From Numida meleagris (lineage: Eukaryota; Chordata; Aves; Galliformes; Numididae), in the NCBI RefSeq assembly GCF_002078875.1, contig NC_034421.1, forward strand, positions 3,287,076-3,351,075: DNA of 64,000 nt, in the 5' to 3' direction. This document shows positions 11,101 through 24,453 of this stretch, piece by piece. Positions within the stretch are counted from its first letter, which is position 1. Each line of letters opens with the position of its first letter. The position numbers were made by a program, and so were the translations under genes. Under the pieces are notes generated by a model. The model was not told the DNA's origin. It saw nothing but the letters and a program-made list of their open reading frames with translations, and made no database searches.

Positions 11101-14100
11101 AAGATGAAACACAAGCCAGCAGTGCACCTTCCTCATTTTACAAAAAGGAACACGAGAAAACAAACGAACTCACCTGCTGCACAGCCTTATCTGCCAGAAG
11201 TGCAAATTCAACAGAGAGCCCCTTCAAGGCCTGTTTCAAAGTCCCCCACGTGCTGTTATTCAAAGCAGCCCAGGAAGGAAGCGGCGTAGTGTCTGAGCCC
11301 AAAGCACTAGGAGAACAGAATTAATCATTAAGTTTAGGACACAAACTCCACTGGGTACATGCACTAGTTTGCAGAAAGCAGTTCAGAATTTCAAACAGTT
11401 CACAGTGCAGAGGTTCTACTGCACAGCCACAAACACAGTGGAAGAAGAGACAACATAATCAGTACCCGAGTGTCAAAGTATTGACATTTATTTCTGTTGG
11501 TCTGTGGAATGCAACCTTAGAGGAAAGCATGTATTATTTTTCAGTTAGGAAAACTTGATTATGGCATACAGCATGCACTGAAACACCCATTCTTACCAGA
11601 CCGTTTGCAAGTAAACCTCGCAACAGTTTTCAGTTCTGAAGCAAGATTTGCTCATGTGAACACTTGTACTGTTCTTTCAGCCAACCCACCTTAATTCCTT
11701 CCCAAATATGAGAAGATCTGAGGCGTTATCAATGGCTCGAGAAGCTATCCTCTCTGCACGGTCCCGGAGCTTGTAGAAGCTGTTATAAATATTTCTGATG
11801 AGCTCCCTGCTGGCAGCAAACTGGGCCTGTATGTCAGCTGGGAGGAAGTCCTGAAGAAACACAAGGGAGGTTACTAGTGGATATGTCAGAGGCATATTCG
11901 TGCATCATAACTGTAGGTGCACCACGCAGTTAGGAGACAGACACATTTCTCTTGCACTCTCTCCCTCCCCCCACCCTGTGACAACCCTGGAGAGATTAGT
12001 TCTGCCATTCAGATATACGTGTCAGATGTCACACAAACACCCCCAAGTCTCAGAGGCAGAAAGAGGCTCGAGTGCAGGTACAGACACCACTGGCAAAACC
12101 CACAACTGCACTCTGCAGTTACAGCAGGGACTGGGAGGTTTCCAGTTCACGGGTTCTGATCGGAAGCTACTAATAACTGCCAGCATTGCTGGGACAAGCA
12201 CGTACTAAAGTTCAAATAAGTTCTTTTTGACCGGTGCATCACCAGTAAGAGCCTCAATTACGCTCCAATTGCAAAACCTTCTGCTAGCAGCACAGGAACA
12301 TGAACAACCACTTCAAAATAGCTCACTGAACAGTGAACACATGCTTAAAGTCCACCACAGCACTAATCACTGGGATAAACAGATCAATACAGAACTTCCA
12401 TCTGACTCCTCTAAAACAACCCAAATCACTGTCTTTTTCTCACTATTGGAGAGAACAATGACATGAACACAAGGAGAAGACATCAATCTAGATATTAATC
12501 TTACATTGTGTGGCGTGGTCATTTAGTTGTTATGTGAGTACAAGTATTCACTAAGAATCAGGTTCTGAGCAGGATTTGTTGCCTCATATTCATGAACCAG
12601 CATTTAGCTAGAAATATCAGGCCTTCAGAATCAAATATTTATTTCTGTTTCCTAAGAAGTTACAAGTTTAAAAGTCCTTCCAACTCTGGAAACAGCTCTC
12701 TCCTACCCAAGACCTCTATCACCAAACAAATGCCAGAACTGATCCACCCAGAGAAGAGAGACATTTAAATCAGCATTAAATGAGGTAAGAAATACATATA
12801 CATACCTTGGCCTGGGTAGCTAATCTGCAGGTCAGAAATTCATCTCCCACTCCCTGGACCAGCTCTCTCAGTTTGTTCTGTACATCCTAAAGAAGACACA
12901 GTTCTTTCATGCTCATTTGATTCTAAGGAAAGCCAGCCTGCACAGGACTCTCATATTGTAATAGCAAGGCACAATTTATTGGATTGAGCTTTGTTCAGGT
13001 TTAGTTCAAGGGGACTCGCCATACATATTCTCCTAAGAACAGTTACCATTTTCAAAATATCGCATTCTTGGCATCAGATGAACTTACAATCCACTTTCCA
13101 GCTATAGAAATATCTACTGAGAGAAAATGTTCCTCATCGCAGGGAGCAACAACGTGTAGGTCAAAAACAACTCTGAACTCTGCCCGGGAGAGCAGCGACA
13201 GGACGGTGTGCAAACTCAGACTATCACCAACAAATACTCACTGAGCCACTGAACGACAGAAAGAGCTTCAAGAGCACATCTTCTGAGAAGGGGGGATGTC
13301 GAGCCACCAGGTTTATAAAGCGCTTCAGAGCTCTCCTCCTTGATTCTATGAATTCTCTATCAGCTACAGGAAGGAACACCACATTTCAATTAATAGGGCA
13401 CATATTACAGTTGCTCAGAAAGAGAAAAGAAAACACTGTCCAGTAATTTCCTCATACTTATAGACCTTGCCAAAGCACTCAAAGAAAACCAAAGAAGAAT
13501 GGTGACTGATTCTGTCAGCTCTCTAAAACACATTTTCGGACTGACAACCAGGACAACCATTTCCCCAAGTGGTGCTTCATATCTTACTGAAATATCCTGC
13601 ACATATATTCATGAGTGTATTTCCACAGGGCAGGTCAAGTAAGCAGGCTAAACAACTGAGTCTAAGACCTGAAACCTCTACTTATAAAGAAAGGGTTGGG
13701 TTTTTCCAGCTGCTTTGCCACTATCTGTGCTTTCTGGGCTGCAGGGAGTCTCTATAGCCATCTTTACTAAGGTGTCACCCAGCAAATGATTTTTTCAGTC
13801 ACGAGGGTTGCACACCTTGATAGTGCTTTGTTCATTCTTCAGCCTACATGAAGATCTCAGAAGTCATCCACTCGCTTCCTATGTCATCTGCCTTAATTCG
13901 CTGCTATCCTCCAAAACGAGCAAAGCAGACCATCAGTCCTCCTTCATCTGACAGACAGATAGAAGCAACCAGCATGGAGGTAAGGGTGTAACTTAGTACA
14001 GCAGGATACTAATCACACAGCTTTGCTCTTCAGGCTCTGAGACTTAGGAACACACCAGAGACACATAGCCACAGTGATCTGTCATGTTCAGCAACTCCAT

Positions 14101-17100
14101 TTATCAGTCCGCTAACACACTCAGAACCAAGAACTACCATTCCATTTCCTTTTCCCTGTATATAGTTTATTTAATAATTCCTACACAGCTTTTCTATACT
14201 TAAAATCAGTGGACTAAAGGCAATCATCACTTTCTGCCATAAAGTTTTGGACTATGTCAGGACTGTACTACTAGCACTGTTCGGAAACAACTGCTATCAG
14301 ATGTTAAGACCTCTCATACGTATGAGAAGAACTGCACCAGTGAACGCACAGAAGTATCAACACATCAGAAATGCTAGGAAATAAGCAACAGACAAGTTTT
14401 ATGCATTGGAAGCATCTTACAAGCATCTTCTCCCCGCTAAGATAGATCATAGATCAGAAGGGTCACTTTGCTTATAGGAGTTGCATGAAGTGAGAATTCT
14501 GGAAGACCCAGCGGAGACCTGGGCCAACTTAAAGATCAGTGTTCACAACCTCAAAAGAAAAACCTTTACAGTTTGCGCTTCATCATGAAGTACGACCACT
14601 GGAAGCTCCCAATAATATTGTTTTCCTTTGTTCTGGCTCAGTACAAACCCTGCTCTCTTCACTGTTTACCAGCTCCTTTCTACTGTAGCAATACATGGAC
14701 TCCTTGAACAAAATCAATTATTTACTGAAACGTATTCAACTTAGCAGTATGGGCAGGAGACAAGACAGTGAAAAGCTCATTCTTCCACAGATAAAACAAA
14801 AAACAAGATAGGATTTCATACAGCTGTGCAATGTTTTAAATAACAAGTTTAAAAATGGTGCCTACAAAAATGTTGGAGAAGGAGCTTTGATACTCCTTCT
14901 GTCTGGGGTTCCTTCATTGGTTTCTAACCGCTACAGGGTACTTGAGTGAAATGACACCGACCCCAGCCTTCGTTTTTAATTTCTAGTTACCTGAAGCAGA
15001 TTGACAAGCTCCTTTTTATAACAGGGAAAAAAAAAATAAAGAGAGTAATGGTCACTTTAAGGCACTCGGTTCACCTGCAAGAAGGACAGCTTTTTGGAGG
15101 TAAGCTCAAAGTGTCACTAATGTTGCCAGAAACCCTCTGTGCAAAGGGAACACTACAAGACACAGCGTCCTGCTGAAGCCGTTCGCTGAACATCACTGCG
15201 CTGCCAGTCCCAAAATGAACTCTTCCAAGTATTTATTTTCAGTGATATCATCTTGATCACACTCACATTGTGACTCCCAGACAAAACAAAGACCCAAAGT
15301 TACCTCCCAGCATCCTCTTTGGTGGAAGTGCCGGCACCATACGATACGGGAACTTCTGCAGCAGCATCTCATGGAACACCACAAAATCGTTATACCGCCT
15401 ATAGACCGAGCATTTGAATCTCTGCAACAGAGGAAGAAAGAAACAACAACTTTAAATCAATCCACAGGCTGGGCAATCAGCAGCACTTCCACAACTTCCT
15501 AACATAAGCTGCAGAAAGAAAAGGGAAATCACATCCAGAGAGTGCAGGAATGAAATGTTGCTCATTCCTAGAGGCCTTGTGGTAGGAAGGTGGGAGAAAA
15601 GACTGCTCGCCTACTGGAACAGCTACTCAGAAAGACTACACACAACTCTACACTTTCTCACCACTTTAGCTTTGCACATCACCCACCACTTACAATGGCA
15701 TTATGCATTTTCAGAAGCAAAGTAGCGAGGCAGATAACTGGAGCACAACGGGTACAGCCCCTAGGGCCTCCCTTGGTCTGATTTGAAATCTGATGCTGAT
15801 TCGCGTTGCAGTTCCTTGATGAAGATCAAGGGCAAACTATTTACTTCCTGTAGAAGCATCTACAGCTAGAACTGAGAGGGATGACAGCAACTGAGATGAG
15901 TTGGTGACGGATTCCTAAATTCAAAACCTAGAGAGACCTGAGGGCCCTTCAGACCGGTGTCTTGCAGTCATGGGCAAAAAACACCGAGTCCTTAAGAGCC
16001 CACAAAAACATTCACTCCGTTTGCCATTTCCCCCATACAACAATCTCTGACGATCTTACAGACATTAATCTAAAGCCCTGAACGTCACCACAAGTGAGTG
16101 ATGCCAAATACATACAACAGTTCGATTGCTGCTCAGCAGCTGTTTTTTTGGTGGCCTGGACACGCAGATTGCTCACAGTCTACTTTGACTAGATTCCTTT
16201 GTTGCAAAAAGCCACCCAATCTACTGGAGAGCCAGTTCACCGTCCACTCCATAAAAAGGAAGAGATGCATCAACTTCAGTCTTTGCTAACCCCACAATCG
16301 GAACCTACAGGTCAGGATTAGGGCAAGTACACTGGAAGTGGCCCCAGGTCTGCAGAAGGATTTTCAGCAACTTTTCTGCTTACTAAGGATTTCAGTTCAG
16401 CACTGCCAACATTATTTCTTCACAAGTTCTAAATAGCCTGAAACACGGACTAGCACACAGCAATCTGTTATGGAATCACTGATTTTTCATTGTTATACAT
16501 CCGCTTTTGTACAGAGCTCGTGTTGCAGGTGTGCCTGGTTGGCCAGTAAACTGAATATTATCCAGTGACTTTGCGAAACTAGCTGACGACACATCAGGGC
16601 TCAGCTAGAAGACGTGCCACACTGCAGAAACACTCATCAAGAAAGCATAAGCCTAGTGCATTTAAAGCCAACCAATACACCCGGCCTACTCAAACCAGCA
16701 TCATCTGACAAGCAACTCAGACAAAACTTTACTGAAAGCAAGTGCACGGGCACTCCTGGGAGGACACATTCTCACTGAAAGCAATGCTCATTCACATTAC
16801 CTTGCTGGAAACCTCATATTCCACATGTTTCAGAAAGAGGCCCTTCTTCTCAGGTATAAGCTCCACCTGCACGCTATCCTTGCTCAATAGCTCTTGCAGG
16901 GTGTGGGAAAGCAGCAGTGGATTTCCTGGGGGTGCCTGCATTAGGAATTGTTCCGGTTCCCGCGGTTCATTTACTGGAGGCTTTGCAAAATCTGAAAGAC
17001 AAGAAGGGATAAAACAGTCCAGCAGACCTTGAGACAATATAGCAAAAGGAGCCTTAAACTATTCCGTCCCCTTGCTCAGAGCTCCCACAGTGGTGCAACA

Positions 17101-20100
17101 CCACCAGAAGAGCACTCGAGCCACTCCTCCCCCAGGAGGCTATGCCTCTTCCCACACATTGGAGACATCAGTACCTCCCTCTCCACTACACCCAGAAGCA
17201 CCACCAATTATATCGAGTCAGGAAGCCATCTCTACTGAGTGCAAGAAGAATCACAGGCCAAATTTGTGCCGTGATTCAGCTCAGAGGCCTGTGTTTCCTG
17301 TCCGTCCAGCTCCCACCACAGCAGGATCTGCCAAAATGAATGAAGCCCTAGCTCAGCACTTTTGGATCCTGCCCTAGAACAAATCATGGAAGTAAAGAAA
17401 ATGTGTTATTTTACTACACTGGAGAGAGTTATTACATTCATTTCACATGCCATTACAAAGGAAAGAGACACTCTGTTTGACATAGCTATATTAAATTGCA
17501 TGACAATATGCTGGAGCATGCATGATTTGCAGTAATTTACTATGTCAGTATGTTTAAGTTCAATAGCAGCAGGAAACAGATCCTAGCAATGTTTATCAAC
17601 CCTAGAGTTCCTCTACCTCAGCAAGCTCAGGCAAAATTTTACAAATGCTGACTCTACTGCTTGTAGATAAACCCATCCTGTTTGGTTTTTATTTTGCTGC
17701 CTTTTGGTGTTTTTGTTTCTCCCCCGCATGGTGATTTCAGCCATAGCTGGACAGCTTTGGTCAGAGAAATCCTAACTCTCAGTGAGATGCAAAGGGGAGA
17801 AAGATGGCTGTAACAATATGGCCCTGGAAGGCAGACTGCCCCAAAGAAGGGGAAGAGAGGATCATTCAGAGTGCTCTCTTATTTCTGAATGACCAAATAG
17901 AAGTCCACTCTCTCAACGTGACTTCATAACTACATGTTATACGATTGTAAACCAAGCTCACAATCTTTTACAAAGCAATCTTTTTTTCTACCCATTTTAC
18001 ACATAGGAAAAGACAGAAACACAGTGAAAAAAAGCGGATATAACCCTGGAATCTATTCAACCCACACCTGGGTTCTGCTCTCCAGCCTGGAACAGAGGAG
18101 CTGCCTCCTCTCCATATATGTCTGTGTAACAGAGATACAGCAAGCAAGCTCTTTTACAAAGCAAGTTGACTCCACTGATGAAAAAAATTACTTTAATCTG
18201 TGGAGTATTAACCATCCCCTCCTTGCAAGTGTGTAGAAGTTGCAGCCCTTTTCAAAGGCACCTAAAATGTTGATAACACAAGACAGTAACTACAGAAGCA
18301 AGAATCTTTCCTGCAAGCTTTGATACAAAGTTGAAAAGGTTGGTATCTGCCTTAGAAGTCCTTTCGGGAGGATACAGATTCATAACGTCAACTTGAAAGC
18401 CCTGACCTTCCCCTGAGGGTTTCCCACCTGTTCCTTCATGTGCACAAGGCTCCGGAAAACGAAGAAAGCAGATGACCTCCAACTCCTCAGATATGCAGCT
18501 TCTGCCTTTGCTCTGTAGAAGGGCTTAAGGAAACCAACCCAAACCCAGGACAAATGACCTTATCCCACACGTCTTGTCAGACTTCAGATTCCGCCTAACG
18601 TGACTCAGAGAAGCAAGTCTTAACACCTCCGCTCTAATTGAATAATCACCTGTTAACCCCACCTACAAAGAGCTTCTGAAAGTTCCAGTTAATTGCCAGA
18701 AATGTGTTGTAAAAACGCAAGCTAACTCAAGCTGATATGGGATTCTGCTGGATAAAGCGTTAATGTATCTACACTACATTTCAAATAGATACTGAACTGA
18801 GAAGGAAAGGAAGAAAAAACGCCACCGCTCAGGACACAGGGAGCAAGGCAAACCATTTCCTAGCATAGCAAAACCCTCCCACCTAATATCTGATGGTGCA
18901 GCAGCGTATCAGCAACCACACTATCAAGAGGAAGCATCAAAAATGCACACAGAGAGCACTCTGAAAAGCACAAGGCAGCCCCGCTCCCGGAGCAGCGGTT
19001 CTCCGGCTGCATGCCCTCGTAATTCGTGGTTTTAATTGCTCAAGACGCATGACTGAAACGCAACGTGACGCAGGAGGTTTTGTTATTTCTGCCATGCAGG
19101 CACACATGCTAGAACAGAATTCCACGGTCCTGCGTTGCTCAACCACTAGCTCACATTTCAGAGGAAGTCACAGCAAGCCAGTCTCCCAAAGAGGAGCTGG
19201 CCCAAACGCAACCCACCTGCTTCTGAGAGCAGCACTGATCCACACTAATGCAACACCGCTGCTCCTTACTGAGCCACTCTCCCTGCTTTTCACTGTCCTG
19301 CCGACCAGCTGACAGCAGGAATCCCGTGGCAACAACTGCTCCCTGATCTGGGGCTCAGCACCAGCTGATGTGCGACTGCAGCCCCCGGTGGGAACAGGTC
19401 TGGACCACAAGAAAGGACTTACAGATGAAATGCTGAAGGCTTCACGGTTATCCTGGAAGTCCCTGAATCTGCTGCAGAACTCAAACTGTCAGCCACCTGA
19501 TGCTGAGAAGGACTCTCATATTCACTGCAGTGACCTGAACCCACGTTACCTCAATGACAGCGGCAGAGGGAAGCCCCACACAGAGATCAAGACACAACGT
19601 TCCTTCAGTTGAAATACTTTGCCAAGTCATTCTCTGAATTTGTGTTCTAAAACTCATCTACAGGAAATACCTTCTCTTTATGTGCAGTTCACACATCTGG
19701 CTCCTCCCAAAATGCTCTGCAGCTTCTCTACATCCCACCTTGTCTAAATGCATAAAATCATACAAATCAGATAGCTGTACAAAAAGAGTGAATAACTGCA
19801 CTTCAGTTAACGACATGTCTTTCATCTTAACAGGACGGCTAGCCAGCACGAATGTGCACCCTCAAACACAGGTCTGAGAACACTACGGTTACTTTGGACC
19901 TGTTGACTTGTTCCAGAAAGCACCACTCCACTATTAACATTAACCCTGCAGAGCAGCACAGACCACAACTATTCAGCAGCCCGTCCTCCGCCCTGCCTAC
20001 TGAAGAGTCGATTCAGAAACAGCCTCGAGAGCCCTGGCCAGGAACGGTGGATAATACAGGCCAGGAATGGTGGATAATAGTGGGAACTCATTGGTATGAG

Positions 20101-23100
20101 CTCCCGCGTTCAACCAATAAAAGGATTTACACGCACTGTAACAAAACACTTAATGCTTCCCATCACGCGCTCTGCTGGAGAACAGCTAATTTTGAAACAT
20201 TCCCTTTCATCTCAGATCATCATCTAGCAAAGTTTATATACACTGAGCTATAAATGAATACAGAAATGAGGTAGGGAATGGTATCCTGGAACACAGGGAA
20301 GCAGATAAAATGAAATCAGCTCTTTGTGCAAGCTATCCCTCAGCCACAGCAGAGCTCTTCAATCTGTTGTCGATAAGACACAGGGAAGCAGCCTGGGGTA
20401 ACTGAAAACAATTTGATATCCAAGTTAGAAAGAATATGCATACACGTACAAACAGGCAGAGAGCAAAGAGACAAGATATAGAAGCTTAAAAGAGCATTTA
20501 AAGCCCAGCCTAGTTTTTGTTTGCTTCTGAAAGAAAACTGCACGAACCGCTCTCCCGCAGGCCAGGTAGCTGAAAGGGCTCAGGGAACAACTGAAACGGA
20601 AAGCTGTGCCCCTCCATGCCGTGCATTTCGAGCTCCAGCCAGCACCAGAGCTCATCACTCCATCCCACACGAGCAGCCTCCAACCCGCCCCGCACAGCTG
20701 AGCCCATCTCCCCTCCCTGCAGAGCTCAGGCAGCCGAAGCTGGAGGGCTTCTCCCTGCTTTGCAGCTGACTGCCACGCTCAGCTCTGTGTCACACTCGGT
20801 GCTAATCCACTCAACGTATGAGACGCGCTTCAGTAGAAGGTGCCATGGAATCACTGGTTGCACTTGTAGCGGACCGACCGTAAGGAGAAAGGAATGCGAA
20901 AGGGAGGAATGCTTTCAGGAGAAGTAACTGCTTCCCTGCCGTTATCACAGCCACAGCCTCGGGGGCAGAGGGCACCAGCTCTGGGAAACAGGAGCGTATT
21001 TCTGTGTGCTGATACCTCACAATTCCCCCTGGCAAAAATGCAGGCTGCACCACGAGCTCCCGGGCAAGGCACGCTTCAACTGCAACGTAAATATCAGGCA
21101 TCAGCAGTTCTTGCCTTCTGCCTTCTCACGAGAAGCCTCAGGAGCTATGGAAATGCCTTTCCCCCTAGCTGTGCCCAACACATCCCTCCTTGTTTTGAGA
21201 ATTCCCTTTCAGTGTCCACCCCAGCCCCTCAGAGAACACGCACTGCAACTACAGCGTCAACTCCCCTCCTTATATTTTTTTTATTTTTTATAACGCTTAC
21301 ATAATTTGAAATCCCCTGAAGACTAAAAAGGCAAAAACAGAAGTTCTAGGGAAAAAAAAAAAAAAACCCGCACAAAAAACCCACCTTTCTTCTTAAGGCT
21401 TTAAATATCTTTGAGACTGAGACAACTGTACGCAACCGAGCTGTTTCTGTTTTTTAAAGGAACTTTAAACCACATAATTCTTATTCGGAAAGGAAAAAGC
21501 TGACAGAATCAGCCTCCTTCGTCCAACAAAAACGATCCACGGATCTATAGGCATAAGGAAAGTTTCACTGATTAAGAGATGGGCCGACCGCAGACCAGCA
21601 ATTCAGTTGTAAATCCAAGCTGCCCAGTGCCAAAACAAGACAAGATAATAGGTATGCCATCAAAAAGGAGATGTAGGAACACAGGCTCTAACATTTTAAT
21701 TTCCTCCTTAAATTCTCCAGCTTCCTCACCCTGGATATCAAGCACGTGTTCTGTGCTGGCTGCTCTGGGCTGTTTTTTCCTCTCTTTTGAGGGCTCGGGG
21801 GCAGCTCTGCTGTCTGCTGGCGGTGTGTGTTGGTTGGTTGGTTTTCATTTGATTCCCCAACTAAACTTCAAATTGCTGGTCGGGACTTGGTGCAAGAAAA
21901 GAAGCAGCGTAACAGCTCAAAGATATCCATGTGAGGTTATCTAAGCATCATTTAATAATTTTTAAGTGCCAGCATTTCTGCATTCCCCTACAGCTGTAAG
22001 TCTCTAACTGTTTACCTCAATCACATACTACAGCAGGAGGAAAAAAAAAAAAAAAGAGAAAAACCAGCAAGTTATCTCCTTCTAATATCGTAGAGTAAGT
22101 CTGTATGCCAGAACAGAGATCTAACTTGGAGCCTAGTGCCCTGTTCTCTTAACCATGCTGTTAGATCAAGTGATTAAGTAATTTCCCAGTCTGGGAACAC
22201 AAGGAACACATTTCATCTCCAAGTCAGCCACAGAGTCGAGCTGCAGCAGACACAGAGTGGGACGGAGCTACACGCTTAAAGAAGTAACAGGCTTAGGGGG
22301 GGAAGCCCATTGAGGAATCTTCACAAAGGCTGCAGAGATAAAAGCCAACCCCTGGCTAGGGCAGCCTTCAGCTCCCAGTGGAGGACTGAACTTTCCTCCT
22401 TTTTCACGCCCAGCTCTAACAAAGAGGGTGGATGTGTGAAAACTGAGACCCAGCTAACAAGAACACATGCAACCATTCTGCAGGAGTTAGCTTTCGGGAA
22501 GCCATGAGCCATAGCTATGTCCCACACAAATTCACACACACAAGTCTTTTACAGGGGCAGTTTTATCTTAACTATACAACTGCCAAGTTTCCACAGACAT
22601 CCCTGTACAAGGAGAGCCTGTCAAAAGAAGTTATCTTTTGCTTTGCAAAACTTGACCCAAATATTTAAGCATTACGAACAGTGTGCCACCCCAGCCACAC
22701 CAGTCTCTGGACGGTCTTTTTACACTTTGTCTATATTGCAAACAAGCTCATCCACTGCGTTGAAACTCTCCCAACCTCTCGTACCAGTTCCCTATCTAAC
22801 TGCCACATTGCCCTCCATCAGTCTGTGCCAACCCACTAACACTTGGCCGTTCGGAGGGAAAACAGAGCAGCTACACTCAAACTCTCCTGTCTGCAGAGGG
22901 TGCAGCCTTCCCCACCAAGCCTTGCTCACAGCTGCACACACAGCTGAAATCTACCACCAGAAGAAAAGGGGCAGGCCCTCCGCAGTCACTGCAAAACAGA
23001 CTCAAAAGGGAGCAAGAGCCAAAAAAAATTTTAAAAGATCAATACAAGCAACTCAGCAGAAATGACTTCATATATCGGACATTCACTTTTCTTCTTTTTT

Positions 23101-24453
23101 ATCGCTTTAAGATACTTTTAATCCTGCAAATTACAGAATTTGCGTGCCTTGGTCCTGCTAGAATACGCACTGACAAACTGCTGCTCCCTGAAGAAGTTCA
23201 GCATGGGTGCTGGCCTCCCGAGATCCCTGATCCCAAACTAGAACGCTATGAATTAAAGAGCTACCTCCTTCCACAGCATATTCTTCTGCTGATGAGGTCA
23301 TCAGACACTCGCTCCGTGTTCACAATGTAATTTTTTCCCAAAGAAAGCCACATTTTCTAAAGCTGAGCAGAGCAGTTCAGGAGCACCATCACTGCAGAAC
23401 CACCGCGCACAGACACGGCTGCCTCACCCCGCCGAGCTCCTGGAGCAGACGCAGAACCGCAGCAGACGTACCTGGGGGAGCTCTCTCTTTGACACAGTAG
23501 GACATTTTTTCCACAAAGGCTGCTGCTCAATGTCCCAATATCTTACATCAGCCCTGGACAGAAACATTCCAAAATAACGCATTGATTTATGAACGCGTGA
23601 CGTGCGCCAGGAGTGCCAGAGGCCCACCAGCAGAACCCTCAGAGGGGACCCCGCTTGATTCCAACTACACCACCTTCCCCTGCGCGCACACCACTCCCTT
23701 GTAACCCCTCGTTCCAGAGGACAGAAGCGAAAAGCACGCACAGAACAGCACAGCACTAGCCGGTGGGAAACTGCGGCCGCTCCAGAAGCGCTCCGGAGAA
23801 GCGCCGTGCCGTGACACCGCGCACCGTGCCGCGCTCCCGGCTGCTCCCAGCTCCTCGTAACCGGGGCCGGGATCCGCACCGCGGTGGGGTCAGCGGGGCG
23901 AGGCGCCGCAGCCTCGGACACAGCGCTCACCGAGCGGCTTCAGGCGGGGTACGAAATAAAGTCACCGCAGCGCCTCTGGAAGCGCTCGGCCGCGTGGCTC
24001 CGGGCTGCTCCGTTCCCCCGTCCGCCTCCCACCCTCGCCACAAGGGCTCAATTAAACGCCACGCTCCGGACCGGGCCGGCTCCCGCTGCCCCAGCGAGCC
24101 CTCCTCCGGGCCGGGCCGGGCGGGACGCGGCCCCGCTGCGCCCACCACGCGTTCCCCACCCGCTGAGCGGGGCCGCCCCTCGCCGAGCCAACAGCGGGCA
24201 CCGCCGAGGGAGCCGGAGCCGGCCGAGCGGCCACCGCCCCGGGGAGACAAGAGGAATGCGGCCACGTTTTACCACGGGTTTTAGCGGCGGCAGCAGCCCT
24301 GACCGCCCTCCCCGAGGAGCCCTACCGCCTTCCCCGAGCCGGTAGCGTTTAGGAAGGGCCCGGCAGCGCCGCCCGCAGCCGCCCCATACCAGTACCTGTG
24401 CCGACCCCGGCGCTGCCCGCGGGCGGGTCGCCGTCCATCGCGGCCGCAGTCAT
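8023..24453 (-). CDS. SNX8: SNX8, sorting nexin 8 (PX-BAR endosomal sorting protein), complete coding region
   Basis: SNX8 binds phosphatidylinositol phosphates on early endosomes and shapes tubules for endosome-to-Golgi transport. Eleven exons on the - strand join without frame error: 24396-24453, 16801-16991, 15304-15421, 13242-13363, 12806-12886, 11690-11850, 11174-11306, 10029-10097, 9052-9201, 8521-8670 and 8023-8136. They encode 448 residues against 465 in human; the shortfall is in the variable N-terminus. The PX domain spans about residues 58-163 and shows RFKCSVYRRYNDF (84-96, phosphoinositide-binding Arg and Tyr), the PPK turn (116-118) and the basic ESRRRALKRF (129-138). The helical BAR domain covers about 190-410, and the tail ends with MPTPPLSPPDG. 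The start MTAAAMDGD resembles the human start and has a second Met at residue 6. The gene runs divergently from EIF3B and convergently to NUDT1. Identification is very secure. Confidence 0.96.
8521..8670 (-). CDS. SNX8: SNX8 coding exon 10 (end of BAR)
   Basis: The exon has 50 codons, QENAILTMELRNYFSLYCL through NSQIQGHKE. The acceptor is ctctttcag and the donor GAA|gtgagt. Confidence 0.96.
9052..9201 (-). CDS. SNX8: SNX8 coding exon 9 (BAR)
   Basis: The exon has 50 codons, DLCERHEKGVLHKHQRAL through VEQLESRIVE. The acceptor is tataaag, with a poor pyrimidine tract close to the AG, and the donor is GAG|gtagtg. Confidence 0.95.
10029..10097 (-). CDS. SNX8: SNX8 coding exon 8 (BAR)
   Basis: The exon has 23 codons, GKQEENDVVEKL to LLQSYK, identical in sense to human. 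The acceptor is ttttctag and the donor AAA|gtgagc. Confidence 0.95.
11174..11306 (-). CDS. SNX8: SNX8 coding exon 7
   Basis: One base completes Ser, followed by 44 codons with SDTTPLPSWAALNNSTWG and LKGLSVEFALLADKA. The acceptor is ctcctag and the donor CAG|gtgagt. Confidence 0.95.
11690..11850 (-). CDS. SNX8: SNX8 coding exon 6 (BAR helix 1 region)
   Basis: The exon has 53 codons plus two bases: DFLPADIQAQF, then SRELIRNIYNSFYKLRDRAE. The acceptor is tttcttcag and the donor AG|gtgggt. It is nearly invariant compared with human. Confidence 0.96.
12806..12886 (-). CDS. SNX8: SNX8 coding exon 5 (PX-BAR linker)
   Basis: These are 27 codons in phase 0, DVQNKLRELV through RLATQAK. The acceptor is ttctttag and the donor AAG|gtatgt. 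It encodes the linker between the PX and BAR domains. Confidence 0.93.
13242..13363 (-). CDS. SNX8: SNX8 coding exon 4 (end of PX domain)
   Basis: The exon completes an Ala codon and encodes 40 residues, DREFIESRRRALKRF through LKLFLSFSGS. The donor is TCA|gtgagt. It contains the C-terminal helices of the PX domain. Confidence 0.95.
15304..15421 (-). CDS. SNX8: SNX8 coding exon 3 (PX phosphoinositide-binding core)
   Basis: The exon encodes 39 residues, RFKCSVYRRYNDF through ALPPKRMLG, with acceptor gttgcag and donor G|gtaact. It holds the Arg-Arg-Tyr motif and PPK turn that contact the phosphoinositide head group in PX domains. Confidence 0.95.
16801..16991 (-). CDS. SNX8: SNX8 coding exon 2 (start of PX domain)
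   Basis: The acceptor is tctttcag and the donor AAG|gtaatg. The 63 complete codons include PGNPLLLSHTLQELL and ELIPEKKGLFLKHVEYEV, almost identical to human SNX8. Confidence 0.96.
16992..24395 (-). other. SNX8: SNX8 intron 1 (7.4 kb)
   Basis: This is the largest SNX8 intron, from donor CAG|gtactg at 24395 to acceptor tttcag at 16992. It contains a 23-bp tandem duplication (20036-20081), a short GGTT repeat (about 21829-21845), A-rich runs and the upstream part of the CpG island. Several open frames over 120 codons (for example 22517-23065, + strand) have no recognisable family or splice context. Confidence 0.75.
20036..20081. repeat. Two-copy 23-bp tandem duplication
   Basis: GGCCAGGAACGGTGGATAAT at 20036 is repeated from 20059 with one substitution in those first 20 bases; the last three bases of each unit differ more. 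It lies in SNX8 intron 1. Confidence 0.85.

Noticed and set aside
22517..23065. 182-codon open frame on the + strand in SNX8 intron 1
   Set aside because: No recognisable domain, no splice partners, composition typical of non-coding DNA.
23763..24345. Long overlapping open frames (up to 173 codons) on both strands in the SNX8 CpG island
   Set aside because: They are rich in Arg, Pro, Ala and Gly in every frame, as expected from GC-rich DNA lacking stop codons, and resemble no protein family.
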